The notes under the pieces were generated by a model that was not told where the DNA came from, did no database searches, and was given only the letters and a program-made list of their open reading frames with translations. Position numbers and translations under genes: made by a program. From an uncultured Eubacteriales bacterium (GTDB taxonomy: Bacteria; Bacillota; Clostridia; Lachnospirales; Anaerotignaceae): a stretch of DNA of 60,338 bases. Positions 34,133-42,889 of this stretch are shown here, piece by piece. The DNA lies in contig CAKQPE010000003.1 in NCBI GenBank assembly GCA_934256695.1, positions 1 to 60,338 of the forward strand, read 5' to 3'. Positions within the stretch are counted from its first letter, which is position 1; the number at the start of each line of letters is the position of its first letter.

Positions 34133-35062
34133 TTATTCTTCGCAGAATTTAAGAAGCTGTTCCCATCTGTCGTCTACTTCTTTCTGGAACTGCTCTATAA
34201 GATGTTCGTTGCCTTTCTTGAAAAGATGTTTAAATCTTCCCTGTGGCTTAAGGAAATCTTCGATAGGTTTTTTATCCTTTGGTTTATAGTTAAGTATCCA
34301 TTTACCGTCGATAACCTCGAATAATGGCCAGTAGCAAGTTTCAACACCGAGCTTGCACATTTCCATAATATTTTCTGTTGGGTATCTCCAGCCACGAGGA
34401 CAAGGAGCCATTATGTTAAGGAATGCAGCACCCTTTGTGTAGATAGCTTTTTCAGCCTTTGCATGAAGGTCGCTGAAGTTACCGATAAATGTTGTCTGAC
34501 CAACATATGGTATATGGTGGCTTGCTATGATTTCAGCAAGGTCTTTTCTGTTCTGCATTTTACCGTTTGAAACCTTACCTGCAGGTGTTGTTGTTGTATC
34601 AGCATACATAGGTGTAGCTGAAGAACGCTGGATACCTGTGTTCATGTAAGCACCGTTATCGTAGCAAACGTAAACAAGGTCGTGGTTTCTTTCCATAGCA
34701 CCTGAAAGTGACTGGAAACCGATATCGTATGTACCGCCGTCACCGCCGAAAGCTATGAATTTATGTGTATCGTCAAGTTTGCCTTTTCTTTTCATTACAT
34801 TGTAAGCAGCTTCAACACCGCTTAATGTAGCACCGGCATTCTCGAATGCATTGTGAATATAAGAATCTGTCCATGCAGTATATGGGTACATGAATGTAGA
34901 AACTTCAAGACAACCTGTAGCATTTGCTATAACAGCCTTATCTTCAGGTTTTAAAGCTTTAAGTACGTTTCTTGCAGCTATTGTACCGCCGCAGCCGGCA
35001 CACATTCTATGGCCGCCTGTAAGTCTTTCAGGTCTTTCCATTATTTCTTTAAAATTTGCCAA
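34133..35062 (-). CDS. porB: 2-oxoacid:ferredoxin oxidoreductase beta subunit (TPP-binding)
   Basis: The 309-residue subunit binds thiamine diphosphate. GHRMCAGCGG and ATGCLEVSTFMYPYTAW lie near the N-terminus with cysteines for a [4Fe-4S] cluster, then the TPP motif GDGGTYDIGFQSLSGAMERN and CYDNGAYMNTGIQ. Together with PorA it cleaves a 2-oxoacid to acyl-CoA and CO2. The start is TTG, with AGGAGG 8 bases before it. It is last in porC-D-A-B. Pyruvate is likely, but 2-oxoisovalerate or 2-oxobutyrate cannot be excluded. Confidence 0.92.
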   Translation of the reverse strand: MANFKEIMERPERLTGGHRMCAGCGGTIAARNVLKALKPEDKAVIANATGCLEVSTFMYPYTAWTDSYIHNAFENAGATLSGVEAAYNVMKRKGKLDDTHKFIAFGGDGGTYDIGFQSLSGAMERNHDLVYVCYDNGAYMNTGIQRSSATPMYADTTTTPAGKVSNGKMQNRKDLAEIIASHHIPYVGQTTFIGNFSDLHAKAEKAIYTKGAAFLNIMAPCPRGWRYPTENIMEMCKLGVETCYWPLFEVIDGKWILNYKPKDKKPIEDFLKPQGRFKHLFKKGNEHLIEQFQKEVDDRWEQLLKFCEE

Positions 35063-35077
35063 TTTGAACGCCTCCTC

Positions 35078-36259
35078 TTAGTCTCTGAGTGATAAGTAAC
35101 GGTATGTCTCGCCTACATTGCCTGTAGTAAGTATTTCTTCGAGAGCAGCGTATACTTCCTCAATGTTTTCAACTCTTACGTCTCTACCGCCGATGCCGTA
35201 AACATAGTCTACAACCTTAGCTGTTGAGCCTGCTGTGAAAAGTGCGCTCTTAACTTCAGCACCGAGAGGACCACCCTGGCTTGAGAAACCTTCGCATCTG
35301 TCCATAACGGCAATAACTTTTACGTTTTTAAGTGCTTCTGCTATTTCTTCTGCAGGGAATGGTCTGAATACTCTTATTTTAAGGAGACCTACTTTTTTGC
35401 CTTCTGCTCTTAATCTGTCTACAGCATCTTTAGCTGTACCTGCTGCTGAGTTGATTATAACAAGAGCCATTTCGGCATCATCAAGTTTGTATGTCTCGAA
35501 AAGGCCGTATTTTCTGCCTGAAAGTTTTTCAAATTCTGCAGCTACGTCAAGAATAACCTGTTTAGCGTTTTCCATAGCTACAGCCTGCTGTTTCTTGTGT
35601 TCCATATAGAAAGCAGGTGTATCGTAAGGACCTACAGCCATTGAATGGTCTTCGTTAAGAAGGTATTCTTCAGGATTATATTCGCCTACGAAATCTTTAA
35701 CTTCTTTGTCTTCAAGAAGGCTGATGTTTTCTACGGCGTGGCTTGTAATGAAACCGTCCTGACATATCATAATAGGAAGTCTTACATCTTTGTGTTCTGC
35801 TATTCTGTAAGCCTGAACAAAGTTATCGTATGCTTCCTGATTGTTTTCTGAATAAATCTGAATCCAGCCTGAATCTCTTGCACCCATAGAATCGGAATGG
35901 TCGCAGTTGATGTTGATAGGGCCGGAAAGGGCACGGTTTACACAAGCAAGAGCAATAGGAAGTCTGTCTGAAGCAGCTACGTAAAGCTCTTCCCACATAA
36001 GTGCAAGACCGCATGAAGATGTAGCTGTAAGTGTTCTTGCACCGGCAGCTTCTGAACCGATACAAGCACTCATTGCTGAATGTTCGCTTTCTACAGGTAC
36101 AAATTCTGTATCAACAAGACCGTTTGCAACGAATGTTGAAAAATACTGTGGAATTTCTGTTGAAGGAGTAATAGGGAAAGCAGCCATAACATCAGGATTA
36201 ATCTGGCGCATCGCTATTGCCACTGCCTCGTTACCGGATAATCTTTCTCTTATAGCCAT
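35078..36259 (-). CDS. porA: 2-oxoacid:ferredoxin oxidoreductase alpha subunit
   Basis: The 393-residue subunit has the PFOR domain I start (LSGNEAVAIAMRQINPDVMAAFPITPSTEIP), TSSCGLALMWEELYVAAS, and domain II with VAVMDRCEGFSSQGGPLG. It supplies the catalytic and CoA-facing regions of the complex. The ATG directly follows the porD stop codon, so the genes are translationally coupled. AAAGGAGG lies in the end of porD. Confidence 0.93.
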   Translation of the reverse strand: MAIRERLSGNEAVAIAMRQINPDVMAAFPITPSTEIPQYFSTFVANGLVDTEFVPVESEHSAMSACIGSEAAGARTLTATSSCGLALMWEELYVAASDRLPIALACVNRALSGPININCDHSDSMGARDSGWIQIYSENNQEAYDNFVQAYRIAEHKDVRLPIMICQDGFITSHAVENISLLEDKEVKDFVGEYNPEEYLLNEDHSMAVGPYDTPAFYMEHKKQQAVAMENAKQVILDVAAEFEKLSGRKYGLFETYKLDDAEMALVIINSAAGTAKDAVDRLRAEGKKVGLLKIRVFRPFPAEEIAEALKNVKVIAVMDRCEGFSSQGGPLGAEVKSALFTAGSTAKVVDYVYGIGGRDVRVENIEEVYAALEEILTTGNVGETYRYLSLRD

Positions 36260-36562
36260 TTATTTTTCCTCCTTTTTCATTATAATAGCGTCAAACGGAC
36301 ATACTTTTGCACATATGCCGCAGCCTTTACAATGCTCAAAATCAAAGTCAAGTCTTTTTCCGTCTTTTACCGGTATAGAAGCATCAGGACAAACAGGTGT
36401 GCAAAGAAGACACTGTTTGCATTTTTCTGCTATAAATTCAGGAACTGTAACTCTCCAGTCGCCTGTTCTGAAATCAGCAGCTGTACCGCCTTCATAAACT
36501 TCGCCGCCAGGAGTTATATCTCTCCAGTTAATATTCTCGTTAATAAAATCTACTGATGACAT
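36260..36562 (-). CDS. porD: 2-oxoacid:ferredoxin oxidoreductase delta (ferredoxin) subunit
   Basis: The 100-residue ferredoxin-like subunit has two [4Fe-4S] motifs: CKQCLLCTPVCPDA and CKGCGICAKVCPFDA. It passes electrons from TPP to free ferredoxin. Its start overlaps the porC stop by one base. Confidence 0.94.
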   Translation of the reverse strand: MSSVDFINENINWRDITPGGEVYEGGTAADFRTGDWRVTVPEFIAEKCKQCLLCTPVCPDASIPVKDGKRLDFDFEHCKGCGICAKVCPFDAIIMKKEEK

Positions 36563-37134
36563 TATTTTACCTCCTGTAATGACATTCTGAGGGCATTCAT
36601 GTTACCCTCGATAACCTCAGGTTTAGAAGCAAATTTGTGTTTGTATGAACCTTCCATTTCGTTAAGGAATTCTTCATCAGGCATAATGCCTGTAACTTTT
36701 ACTATAGCTGCAAGCATAGGTGAGTTAGGGAAATATTTTCCGAGAGCCGCTACAGAAATTTTTCTTGCGTCTATTGTGTATACTCTGCCTTCATATCCTT
36801 TAAGCAAAGGTCTTATCTCATCAGGTGTTTTTGCTGAGTTTATAACAATAGCACCTTCCTTTTTAAGTCCTTTTGTTACATCTACGGATTCAAGAAGTGT
36901 TTCATCAACAACTACAACATATTCAGGGTCATAGATGTTTGAATGAACTCTGATAGGTTCAGGGCTGATTCTGTTATAAGCTGTAATAGGAGCACCCATT
37001 CTTTCTGGGCCGTATTCAGGGAAGCCCTGAACATATTTGCCTGTGTTAAATGCAACATCGGCAAGAAGAAGTGATGCGGTTTTAGCACCCTGACCGCCAC
37101 GGCCGTGCCATCTTATTTCCAATACGTTTGACAA
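36562..37134 (-). CDS. porC: 2-oxoacid:ferredoxin oxidoreductase gamma subunit
   Basis: The 190-residue subunit has the gamma-domain start WHGRGGQGAKTASLLLADVA and FPEYGPERMGAPITAYNRI. It is first in the operon. The start is TTG 37134, with GGAGG 9 bases upstream. A sigma-54-type promoter lies about 50 bases upstream. Confidence 0.92.
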   Translation of the reverse strand: MSNVLEIRWHGRGGQGAKTASLLLADVAFNTGKYVQGFPEYGPERMGAPITAYNRISPEPIRVHSNIYDPEYVVVVDETLLESVDVTKGLKKEGAIVINSAKTPDEIRPLLKGYEGRVYTIDARKISVAALGKYFPNSPMLAAIVKVTGIMPDEEFLNEMEGSYKHKFASKPEVIEGNMNALRMSLQEVK

Positions 37135-37182
37135 GATAAATTACCTCCTCATATACTTTTATATTTTAGTTGCATATATATT

Positions 37183-37200
37183 AAGCAATATCTGTGCCAA
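37183..37200 (-). promoter_or_regulatory. Sigma-54 promoter of porCDAB
   Basis: Read on the minus strand: TTGGCACAGATATTGCTTAA. The invariant GG (-24) and GC (-12) are separated by exactly 10 bases, and the flanks match TTGGCAC-N5-TTGC. Transcription would start near 37172, giving a 38-base leader with a strong GGAGG. Confidence 0.8.
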
Positions 37201-37383
37201 AAGTTTGAAAACGGTAAAAAATATTTATTAAATCAGAAAAAATGTTAAAATTTTACATTTAAAAGATGTTTTTTATCAAAAACATAAGAATTAAACACTA
37301 AAATTTTATATCAAATAAATTTAAATTTGTTCAGTGAAATTTTTAAATTTTTTTATTATAAAAAATTTTTTGCAAGTTGGGAT

Positions 37384-37419
37384 TTATTATTGTTATAAAA
37401 TGTGTTATTATTGTTATAA
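37384..37419. promoter_or_regulatory. Tandem activator sites (enhancer) upstream of por
   Basis: TTATTATTGTTATAA occurs twice, at 37384-37398 and 37405-37419, 21 bases apart (two helical turns). The second contains the palindrome TGTTATAACA, and a looser TTGTAACAA follows at 37441. They lie about 190-230 bases upstream of the sigma-54 promoter, a usual enhancer distance, and just before the activator gene, so they may also control it. Confidence 0.65.
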
Positions 37420-37462
37420 CAGTTTGTTGTAAATGTTAGATTGTAACAAAAGAGGTATAAAT

Positions 37463-38884
37463 ATGATTGACAGTATTCTTGAAAATATAGACATATACAA
37501 AAAAATACTTGATTATGTTGATGAGGGTGTAAATATAGTAGATAGAAATCATATTTTAAGGTATGTAAACCGTACTTCTGCCGAATACTGTAATTCTAAA
37601 CCTGAGGAAATGATAGGAAGGCAGATAGAGGATTTTTATCCCAACGCAGTGCTTTTAAATGTTCTTAGAACAAAAAAGGCCGTTCTTGGAGAAAAAATAC
37701 ATTTTGTCGGCAAAAAGAAATATGTTTGTTCAAGTATTCCTATAGAAAAAAACGGTCATTTTATAGGTGCATATTCCATATTCAGAGATGTACATGAGAT
37801 AGAGGATTTAAACCGCAGGGTTAGGTATCTGGAGATGCATATTTCGTTAAATAAACCTGAGGACGATATGAACTCGGTTATAAACTACGGCGGAACACTG
37901 AACTCTGTTTTTAAAAGAGCCAAAAGGGCTGTAGGCAGTATAGGCGGGCCGAGACATTCCATAATTACAGGAGAAAGCGGAACAGGCAAAACAATGCTTG
38001 CAAACCTTATGTATAATTACGCAAAAAAAATAGGCGTAATTGCACAGAATGCACCTTTTATAGAGATTAACTGTGCCCAGTTTACCAATCCCGATATTGC
38101 GGCAATGGAAATTTTCGGAAGTGAGGAAGGAGCTTATACAGGTTCCAAAAAGAAACAGGGGCTTTTTGAACAGGCACATAACGGAATACTTTTTCTTGAT
38201 GAGGCACATACACTCGAAAACTATCAAAATCTTCTTTTAAAGGCCATAGAAAGCGGAAAAATAAGGCGTATAGGCGGAACAAAAGACATAAGCATAAATG
38301 TTATAGTTATTGCCGCCTCCACAAGAAATTTGAAAGATGTTCTTCTGCCTGAGCTTTATCAGAGACTGGCACAGTATGAAATGTATCTGCCGTCACTTAG
38401 GGAAAGAAGCCGGGAGGAAAAAGAACTTTTATTTGATTATTTCGTAAAAAAATATGAGCAGGCTGTTATGGATGCACATAACATAGTTTATGATGTAAAA
38501 TTTACGGCTCAGGCAAGGGAAATGCTTTTAAATGCTGTTTATCCGAGAAATGTGCGTCAGTTCAGAGATGTTATAAACTACAGCATAGACTCATCATCAC
38601 CTCTTTTGGAGGATATAGTAGGTCAAAACAAAATAGTAAATACCGTAACGGTAAATGATATACCGTTTGATATTGCCGAAATAGAAAAGCCTGCTGAGAT
38701 TAAAGAAAGTGAAACAAAAATTTCTCACGGCGATACAAAGATAACACCTGAGACGGAGGAGCTTATCAAAAAAATGCTTGCCGAGGGCAAAGGGCCGAGA
38801 AAAATATCAAATGAGCTTATGGCAAAGGGCTACCATATAGAGTATTATAAGGTTGCCTACTACATAAAGCTGCATAAGAAATAA
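37463..38884 (+). CDS. PAS-AAA+ sigma-54-dependent activator
   Basis: The 473-residue enhancer-binding protein has a PAS domain (about 8-115; VDEGVNIVDRNHILRYVNRT), and an AAA+ domain with Walker A GESGTGKT (about 170), sigma-54 contact loop GAYTGS (about 223, usual GAFTGA), Walker B ILFLDE (about 242) and an LYQRLAQYEMYLPSLRERS arginine-finger region. In place of a Fis-type HTH, the C-terminus (about 425-473, LIKKMLAEGKGPRKISNELM) looks like a resolvase-type HTH. ATG 37463 follows AGAGG. It is divergent from porCDAB, its probable target; the PAS signal is unknown. Confidence 0.88.
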   Translation: MIDSILENIDIYKKILDYVDEGVNIVDRNHILRYVNRTSAEYCNSKPEEMIGRQIEDFYPNAVLLNVLRTKKAVLGEKIHFVGKKKYVCSSIPIEKNGHFIGAYSIFRDVHEIEDLNRRVRYLEMHISLNKPEDDMNSVINYGGTLNSVFKRAKRAVGSIGGPRHSIITGESGTGKTMLANLMYNYAKKIGVIAQNAPFIEINCAQFTNPDIAAMEIFGSEEGAYTGSKKKQGLFEQAHNGILFLDEAHTLENYQNLLLKAIESGKIRRIGGTKDISINVIVIAASTRNLKDVLLPELYQRLAQYEMYLPSLRERSREEKELLFDYFVKKYEQAVMDAHNIVYDVKFTAQAREMLLNAVYPRNVRQFRDVINYSIDSSSPLLEDIVGQNKIVNTVTVNDIPFDIAEIEKPAEIKESETKISHGDTKITPETEELIKKMLAEGKGPRKISNELMAKGYHIEYYKVAYYIKLHKK

Positions 38885-38919
38885 AAATTGCGGCTTTAGA
38901 ACTGTTGGGATAAGGAAAA

Positions 38920-39400
38920 CCCCTCAGTCACTGCGTGACAGCTCCCCTTTCATGGGAGCCTTCTCAATTTTGAAAGCCGTCCCTGAAAGAGAAGGTGGCA
39001 AGCGTAGCTTGACGGAAGGGTTTAAACCAATGGTAAATTTTTATTTAGACTATAAAAATCATGGCTTTAAAGTTTTTACCTTGGTTGGGAAGATGTTACA
39101 TAAGTGACAGATAATGGGAAACAAATGTAAAAACAGGCAGAAAATAATCCCTCATCCGTTTCGCTTCGCTCAACACCTTCTCCCGAGGAGAAGGCTCAAA
39201 ACTGGCAATTTGAAAGCTGTCTCTGAAAGGCATAAGAAAATGATTATCAACTTTAAGTATACGAATATACCTTTTGGGGACGGCAAAAAACGGTGCAAAT
39301 GGATTTACGAAAAACGCAGTAAAATTGCGTTTTGATAAAAGTTTTACTCAATTTTTTTCAAAAAATTGTCAGTGTGTGGGGTGAAACCACGCAGTTTTTG
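38920..39400. repeat. Array of unit B copies and a half module
   Basis: The 563-base gap holds unit B variants. CAGTCACTGCGTGACAGC and GCTCCC(C)TTTCATGGGAGC are the third B type, followed by CCGTCCCTGAAAGAGAAGG, GGTGGCAAGCGTAGCTTGACGG, and a B copy read backwards at about 39151-39230. It ends in H3 ACGCAGTAAAATTGCGT, H2 CAATTTTTTTCAAAAAATTG and an H1 with GTGGGGTGAAACCAC. No gene is seen. Confidence 0.75.
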
Positions 39401-39447
39401 GTATAATATAAAATTAAGTTGTAAATTCTTGAAAGGAGTTTTAATCA

Positions 39448-40323
39448 ATGTGGATTGCAGATAAATGGAAAAGCTACGAGGTTTTGGACTGTTCTATGGG
39501 AGAAAAGCTTGAAAACTGGGGTGAATATACTCTTGTCCGTCCAGACCCACAGGTAATATGGAGTACAAAAAAATCAGATAAAGGCTGGAAAAAACATCAC
39601 GGACATTATCACCGTTCTTCTAAGGGCGGCGGCGAGTGGGAATCATTCGGTCTGCCGGAGCAGTGGAGTATAGATTATGACAGTTTAGGACTTACTTTTA
39701 ATTTAAAGCCGTTTAAATTTAAACACACAGGTGTTTTTCCGGAGCAGGCTGTAAACTGGGAATGGTTCAGTGAAAAGATAAGAAAAGCCACTGCCGAGGG
39801 CAGAGAGGTTAAAGTGCTTAATCTTTTCGCATACACAGGCGGAGCAACACTTGCGGCGGCAAAAGCAGGAGCAAAGGTAACTCATGTTGATGCTTCAAAG
39901 GGAATGGTAAACTGGGCAAAGGAAAATGCAAAATCATCGGGACTTGAAAATGCACCTATCCGCTGGATAATAGACGACTGTGTTAAGTTTGTTGAGCGTG
40001 AAATAAGAAGGGAAAACTTTTATGATGCGGTTATAATGGATCCGCCAAGCTACGGCAGAGGCCCTAAAGGTGAGATATGGAAAATAGAGGACGCCGTATA
40101 TCCGCTTATAGAGCTTTGTTCAAAAGTCCTTACAAAAGACCCGCTTTTCTATCTTATAAGCTCTTATACAACGGGACTTCAGCCGGCAGTGCTTACATAT
40201 ATGCTTTCGTCTGTACTTATGCCTAAGTTCGGAGGAAAAGCGTTTGCCGAGGAAATAGGACTGCCTGTTAAAGACAGCGGTCTTGTTCTGCCATGCGGTG
40301 CAAGCGGAAGATGGGAAAGGTAA
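39448..40323 (+). CDS. RlmI-like SAM-dependent rRNA methyltransferase
   Basis: The 291-residue class I methyltransferase of the Methyltrans_SAM (PF10672) group has the SAM-binding motif VLNLFAYTGGATLAAAKAGA, acidic loop HVDASKGMV and catalytic MDPPSYGRG. An N-terminal beta domain (about 1-95) is present, but no clear PUA domain. Relatives methylate 23S rRNA cytosine; the substrate is unproven here. AAAGGAG precedes the ATG. A 4-fold AAAAGAC microrepeat starts right after the stop. Confidence 0.85.
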   Translation: MWIADKWKSYEVLDCSMGEKLENWGEYTLVRPDPQVIWSTKKSDKGWKKHHGHYHRSSKGGGEWESFGLPEQWSIDYDSLGLTFNLKPFKFKHTGVFPEQAVNWEWFSEKIRKATAEGREVKVLNLFAYTGGATLAAAKAGAKVTHVDASKGMVNWAKENAKSSGLENAPIRWIIDDCVKFVEREIRRENFYDAVIMDPPSYGRGPKGEIWKIEDAVYPLIELCSKVLTKDPLFYLISSYTTGLQPAVLTYMLSSVLMPKFGGKAFAEEIGLPVKDSGLVLPCGASGRWER

Positions 40324-40350
40324 AAGACAAAAGACAAAAGACAAAAGACC
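40322..40350 (+). repeat. AAAAGAC tandem microrepeat at a module edge
   Basis: Four copies of AAAAGAC join the rlmI-like stop codon to the module start (GACCTTGGG). Two-fold versions are seen at other module edges (16369-16378 and 15031-15048). Confidence 0.7.
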
Positions 40351-40816
40351 TTGGGACTTTGCCCCAACACCCCACAAGCTTTTGAAAAAGTTTGAGCAAA
40401 ACTTTTAATACAAACCCCAATGATATTAATCATTGGGGTTTGTCAGTTTAATATAAATTTGCCGTTAATAAGCCGTCCCTGAAAGGAAAGGTGGCAGACC
40501 GCAGGTTTGCCGGAAGGGTTTAAGCCTTCTCCCTTGTGGAGAAGGTGCTGAGCCGTAGGCGAAGCGGATGAGGGGTAAATAAGAAAATAAATTATATGAA
40601 AAACATAGTTTGTACTTAAAACAGTCCCTCATCCGTCACTGCTTCAAAAACCTTCCGTCACCGTAGCTGTGCCACCTCCACTTTTAGGGACGACTTATTA
40701 GTAACAGTTTTATATTTAACCTAAAATACCGTGACTTTGTCACGGTATTTTATTAAAAGTTTTACTCAATTTTTTTCAAAAAATTGTCAGGGTTTGGGGT
40801 GAAACCCCCAAGGTTT
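40341..40816. repeat. Head-to-head pair of modules with unit B between convergent genes
   Basis: The left module: H1 CTTGGGACTTTGCCCCAA, H2 CAAGCTTTTGAAAAAGTTTG, H3 ACCCCAATGAT/ATCATTGGGGT, unit B (about 40471-40576). The right module is in mirror order: unit B backwards (about 40622-40692), H3 TACCGTGAC/GTCACGGTA, H2 CAATTTTTTTCAAAAAATTG, H1 TTTGGGGTGAAACCCCC AAGG. Each outer edge abuts the stop codon of its gene. It fills the 492-base gap; no gene is seen. Confidence 0.82.
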
Positions 40817-42303
40817 TATCTTTTCTCGTACCAGCCAAGCTCACCCGGGTTGAGGTTTATGGTTATCTGCTTTGTCTCGGTGTATTCGTCTAAGCCTTCT
40901 TTGCTTAGCTCTCTGCCTGTGCCGCTTTTTTTGTATCCGCCCCAAGGAGCCTCCACAAAAGCGGGATTGTAGCAGTTTATCCACATTATTCCGGCACGTA
41001 TCTCTTTTACTACTCGTAATGCTCTTGCACCGTCTTTTGTAAATACCGCTCCGGCAAGACCGAACTCCGTATCGTTTGCCATTTCAACGGCTTCTTCTTC
41101 TGTTTTAAATGTCTGTATTGTAACAACCGGCCCGAAAATCTCGTTTAAAACGGCTGTGTTGTCGTTTTTAACATTGTCTATTATTGTAGGTCTTACAAAA
41201 TATCCGTTTGCACATTCACCTTCGGTATATCTGTATCCGCCACAGACTATTTTTCCGCCTTCTTCTTTGGCTTTTTCAATATAGCCAAGAACTTTGTTCA
41301 TGTGTCCTTCTGAAATAAGCGGCCCCATATCGGGATTGTTAAGTCCGTTTCCTAAGGTCATTTTGTCGGCTCTTTTGGCAAGACGCTTTACAAACTCATC
41401 TTTAATGCTTTCCTCTATTATTATTCTTGAACCGGCAGAGCATACTTCACCCTGATTGAAAAATACACCCATCATTGTCCATTCAACGGCACCGTCAAGG
41501 TCTGCATCGGCAAATATAATGTTAGGTGATTTTCCGCCAAGCTCAAGACCGATTTTTTTGATGTTTTCGGCTGATTTGCGGTATATTGTCTGACCTACAG
41601 ATGTGCTTCCCGTAAATGAAACCATGTCAACATCTGTGTTTTCGGAAAATTCGTTGCCTACTGTTGAGCCGCTTCCCATTACAAGGTTTACGGTTCCCTT
41701 CGGTATATCCTCACGGTCAAGAAGTTTGAAAAACTTAGCAGTCGAAAGAGGTGTTTCGGAGCTTGATTTGAAAACAACGGTGTTTCCTGCGGCAAGGGCA
41801 GGGGCTATTTTCTGTACTCCCATAAGCAGAGGATAGTTCCAAGGTGTAATTAAGGCACATACACCAACAGGCTCTTTTATTGTGTAGGAATGCATCTGAC
41901 CGAAACCGTCGTTTACATCATATGTAACACCGGAAGGCATACGTACTGCACCGGCATAGTATTTTATATAGCTTATTGCATCTTCAACATCACCTATGGC
42001 TTCTCTGTAAGGCTTGCCGTTGTCAATGGTTTCTGCTTTGGCAAAATCTTCTTTTTGTTTTTCAAGTTCATTTGCTATTGAAAGAAGAATTTCGCTTCTT
42101 TTAACGGCAGAAAATCTTCTCCAACCGTTTTTGTTTTCGTAAAATTCTCTTTTTGCGGCTTTGATGGCAAGCTTTGCATCATCACGGTTGCCTTTTGCCG
42201 CTTTTGCAATAACTTTGCCATCGGCAGGATTGTATACATCGAAAAATTCACCGTTTAAAGCCTCTATCCATTTTCCGTCAATAAAATTAAGAATATTTTC
42301 CAT
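40816..42303 (-). CDS. Aldehyde dehydrogenase (betaine-aldehyde-type)
   Basis: The 495-residue NAD(P)-dependent aldehyde dehydrogenase has TPWNYPLLMGVQKIAPALAAGN, FTGSTSVGQTIYRKSA (NAD site), general base Glu in ELGGKSPNIIFADADLD, and catalytic Cys in NQGEVCSAGSR. The sequence is nearest to betaine/gamma-aminobutyraldehyde types, but the substrate is unknown. AAGAGG precedes the ATG. Only 28 bases separate it from the chromate-transporter pair, suggesting one transcript. Confidence 0.9.
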   Translation of the reverse strand: MENILNFIDGKWIEALNGEFFDVYNPADGKVIAKAAKGNRDDAKLAIKAAKREFYENKNGWRRFSAVKRSEILLSIANELEKQKEDFAKAETIDNGKPYREAIGDVEDAISYIKYYAGAVRMPSGVTYDVNDGFGQMHSYTIKEPVGVCALITPWNYPLLMGVQKIAPALAAGNTVVFKSSSETPLSTAKFFKLLDREDIPKGTVNLVMGSGSTVGNEFSENTDVDMVSFTGSTSVGQTIYRKSAENIKKIGLELGGKSPNIIFADADLDGAVEWTMMGVFFNQGEVCSAGSRIIIEESIKDEFVKRLAKRADKMTLGNGLNNPDMGPLISEGHMNKVLGYIEKAKEEGGKIVCGGYRYTEGECANGYFVRPTIIDNVKNDNTAVLNEIFGPVVTIQTFKTEEEAVEMANDTEFGLAGAVFTKDGARALRVVKEIRAGIMWINCYNPAFVEAPWGGYKKSGTGRELSKEGLDEYTETKQITINLNPGELGWYEKR

Positions 42304-42331
42304 TAAAAATCCTCTTTTCTTTTAAAACATT

Positions 42332-42889
42332 TTAGAAACTGAAAACAACGCCTATTATTCCGCTTATGAGTATGGATACAACAGGGTGAAAGTTTGTTTT
42401 TCTTGTAAAAACAAATGCGGCAACAAAAAGTATAACTGCTTTTATGCTTAATCCCGATACAGCAAACTCTGATATTTTTGTACCGAAAAGAGCAAGTATT
42501 ATTACCGAAAGCCCTGCTGCCGCAATAAGTCCCGTTGCCATAGGACGGAGTATATAAAATACGTTTTTAACGGCTCGGCTTTCTTTAAATTTGTTTAATA
42601 CATTTGAAACAATGATAATAACTATTATAGACGGTGTTATAAGGCCCAGTGTTGATATAAAACAACCGATAATACCGCTGTTTTGGAAACCGACATATGT
42701 TGCCATGTTTACACCCATAGGGCCGGGGGTGGATTCGGATATGGCTATCATGTCACCTATCATTGAGTTTGTAAGCCAAGCATATTTGTCTGCCAAGTCA
42801 TACAAAAACGGAAGGGTTGCAAGTCCGCCGCCTACGGCAAAAAGACCTACTTTAAAAAATTCCAGATAAAGCAAAAGAAGCATAGGCAT
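42332..42889 (-). CDS. Chromate-transporter-family protein, second half
   Basis: The 185-residue short-chain CHR protein has about six helices. It begins YLEFFKVGLFAVGGGLATLPFL and has ISESTPGPMGVNMATYVGFQ, the two CHR motifs. Short CHR proteins work as pairs of opposite topology and export chromate or related oxyanions; many homologues have no known substrate. It overlaps its partner by one base. Confidence 0.88.
   Translation of the reverse strand: MPMLLLLYLEFFKVGLFAVGGGLATLPFLYDLADKYAWLTNSMIGDMIAISESTPGPMGVNMATYVGFQNSGIIGCFISTLGLITPSIIVIIIVSNVLNKFKESRAVKNVFYILRPMATGLIAAAGLSVIILALFGTKISEFAVSGLSIKAVILFVAAFVFTRKTNFHPVVSILISGIIGVVFSF

Noticed and set aside
33878..34324. 148-codon plus-strand frame across the porB end
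   Set aside because: It starts in unit B and continues as the antisense of porB; there is no ribosome site.
34133..37134. Naming the complex strictly as pyruvate oxidoreductase
   Set aside because: Four-subunit enzymes for pyruvate, 2-oxoisovalerate and 2-oxoglutarate share this build; sequence reading alone does not decide. por symbols are used for subunit type only.
38925..39335. Short frames in the gap after the sigma-54 activator
   Set aside because: They are made of unit B sequence and have no ribosome sites.
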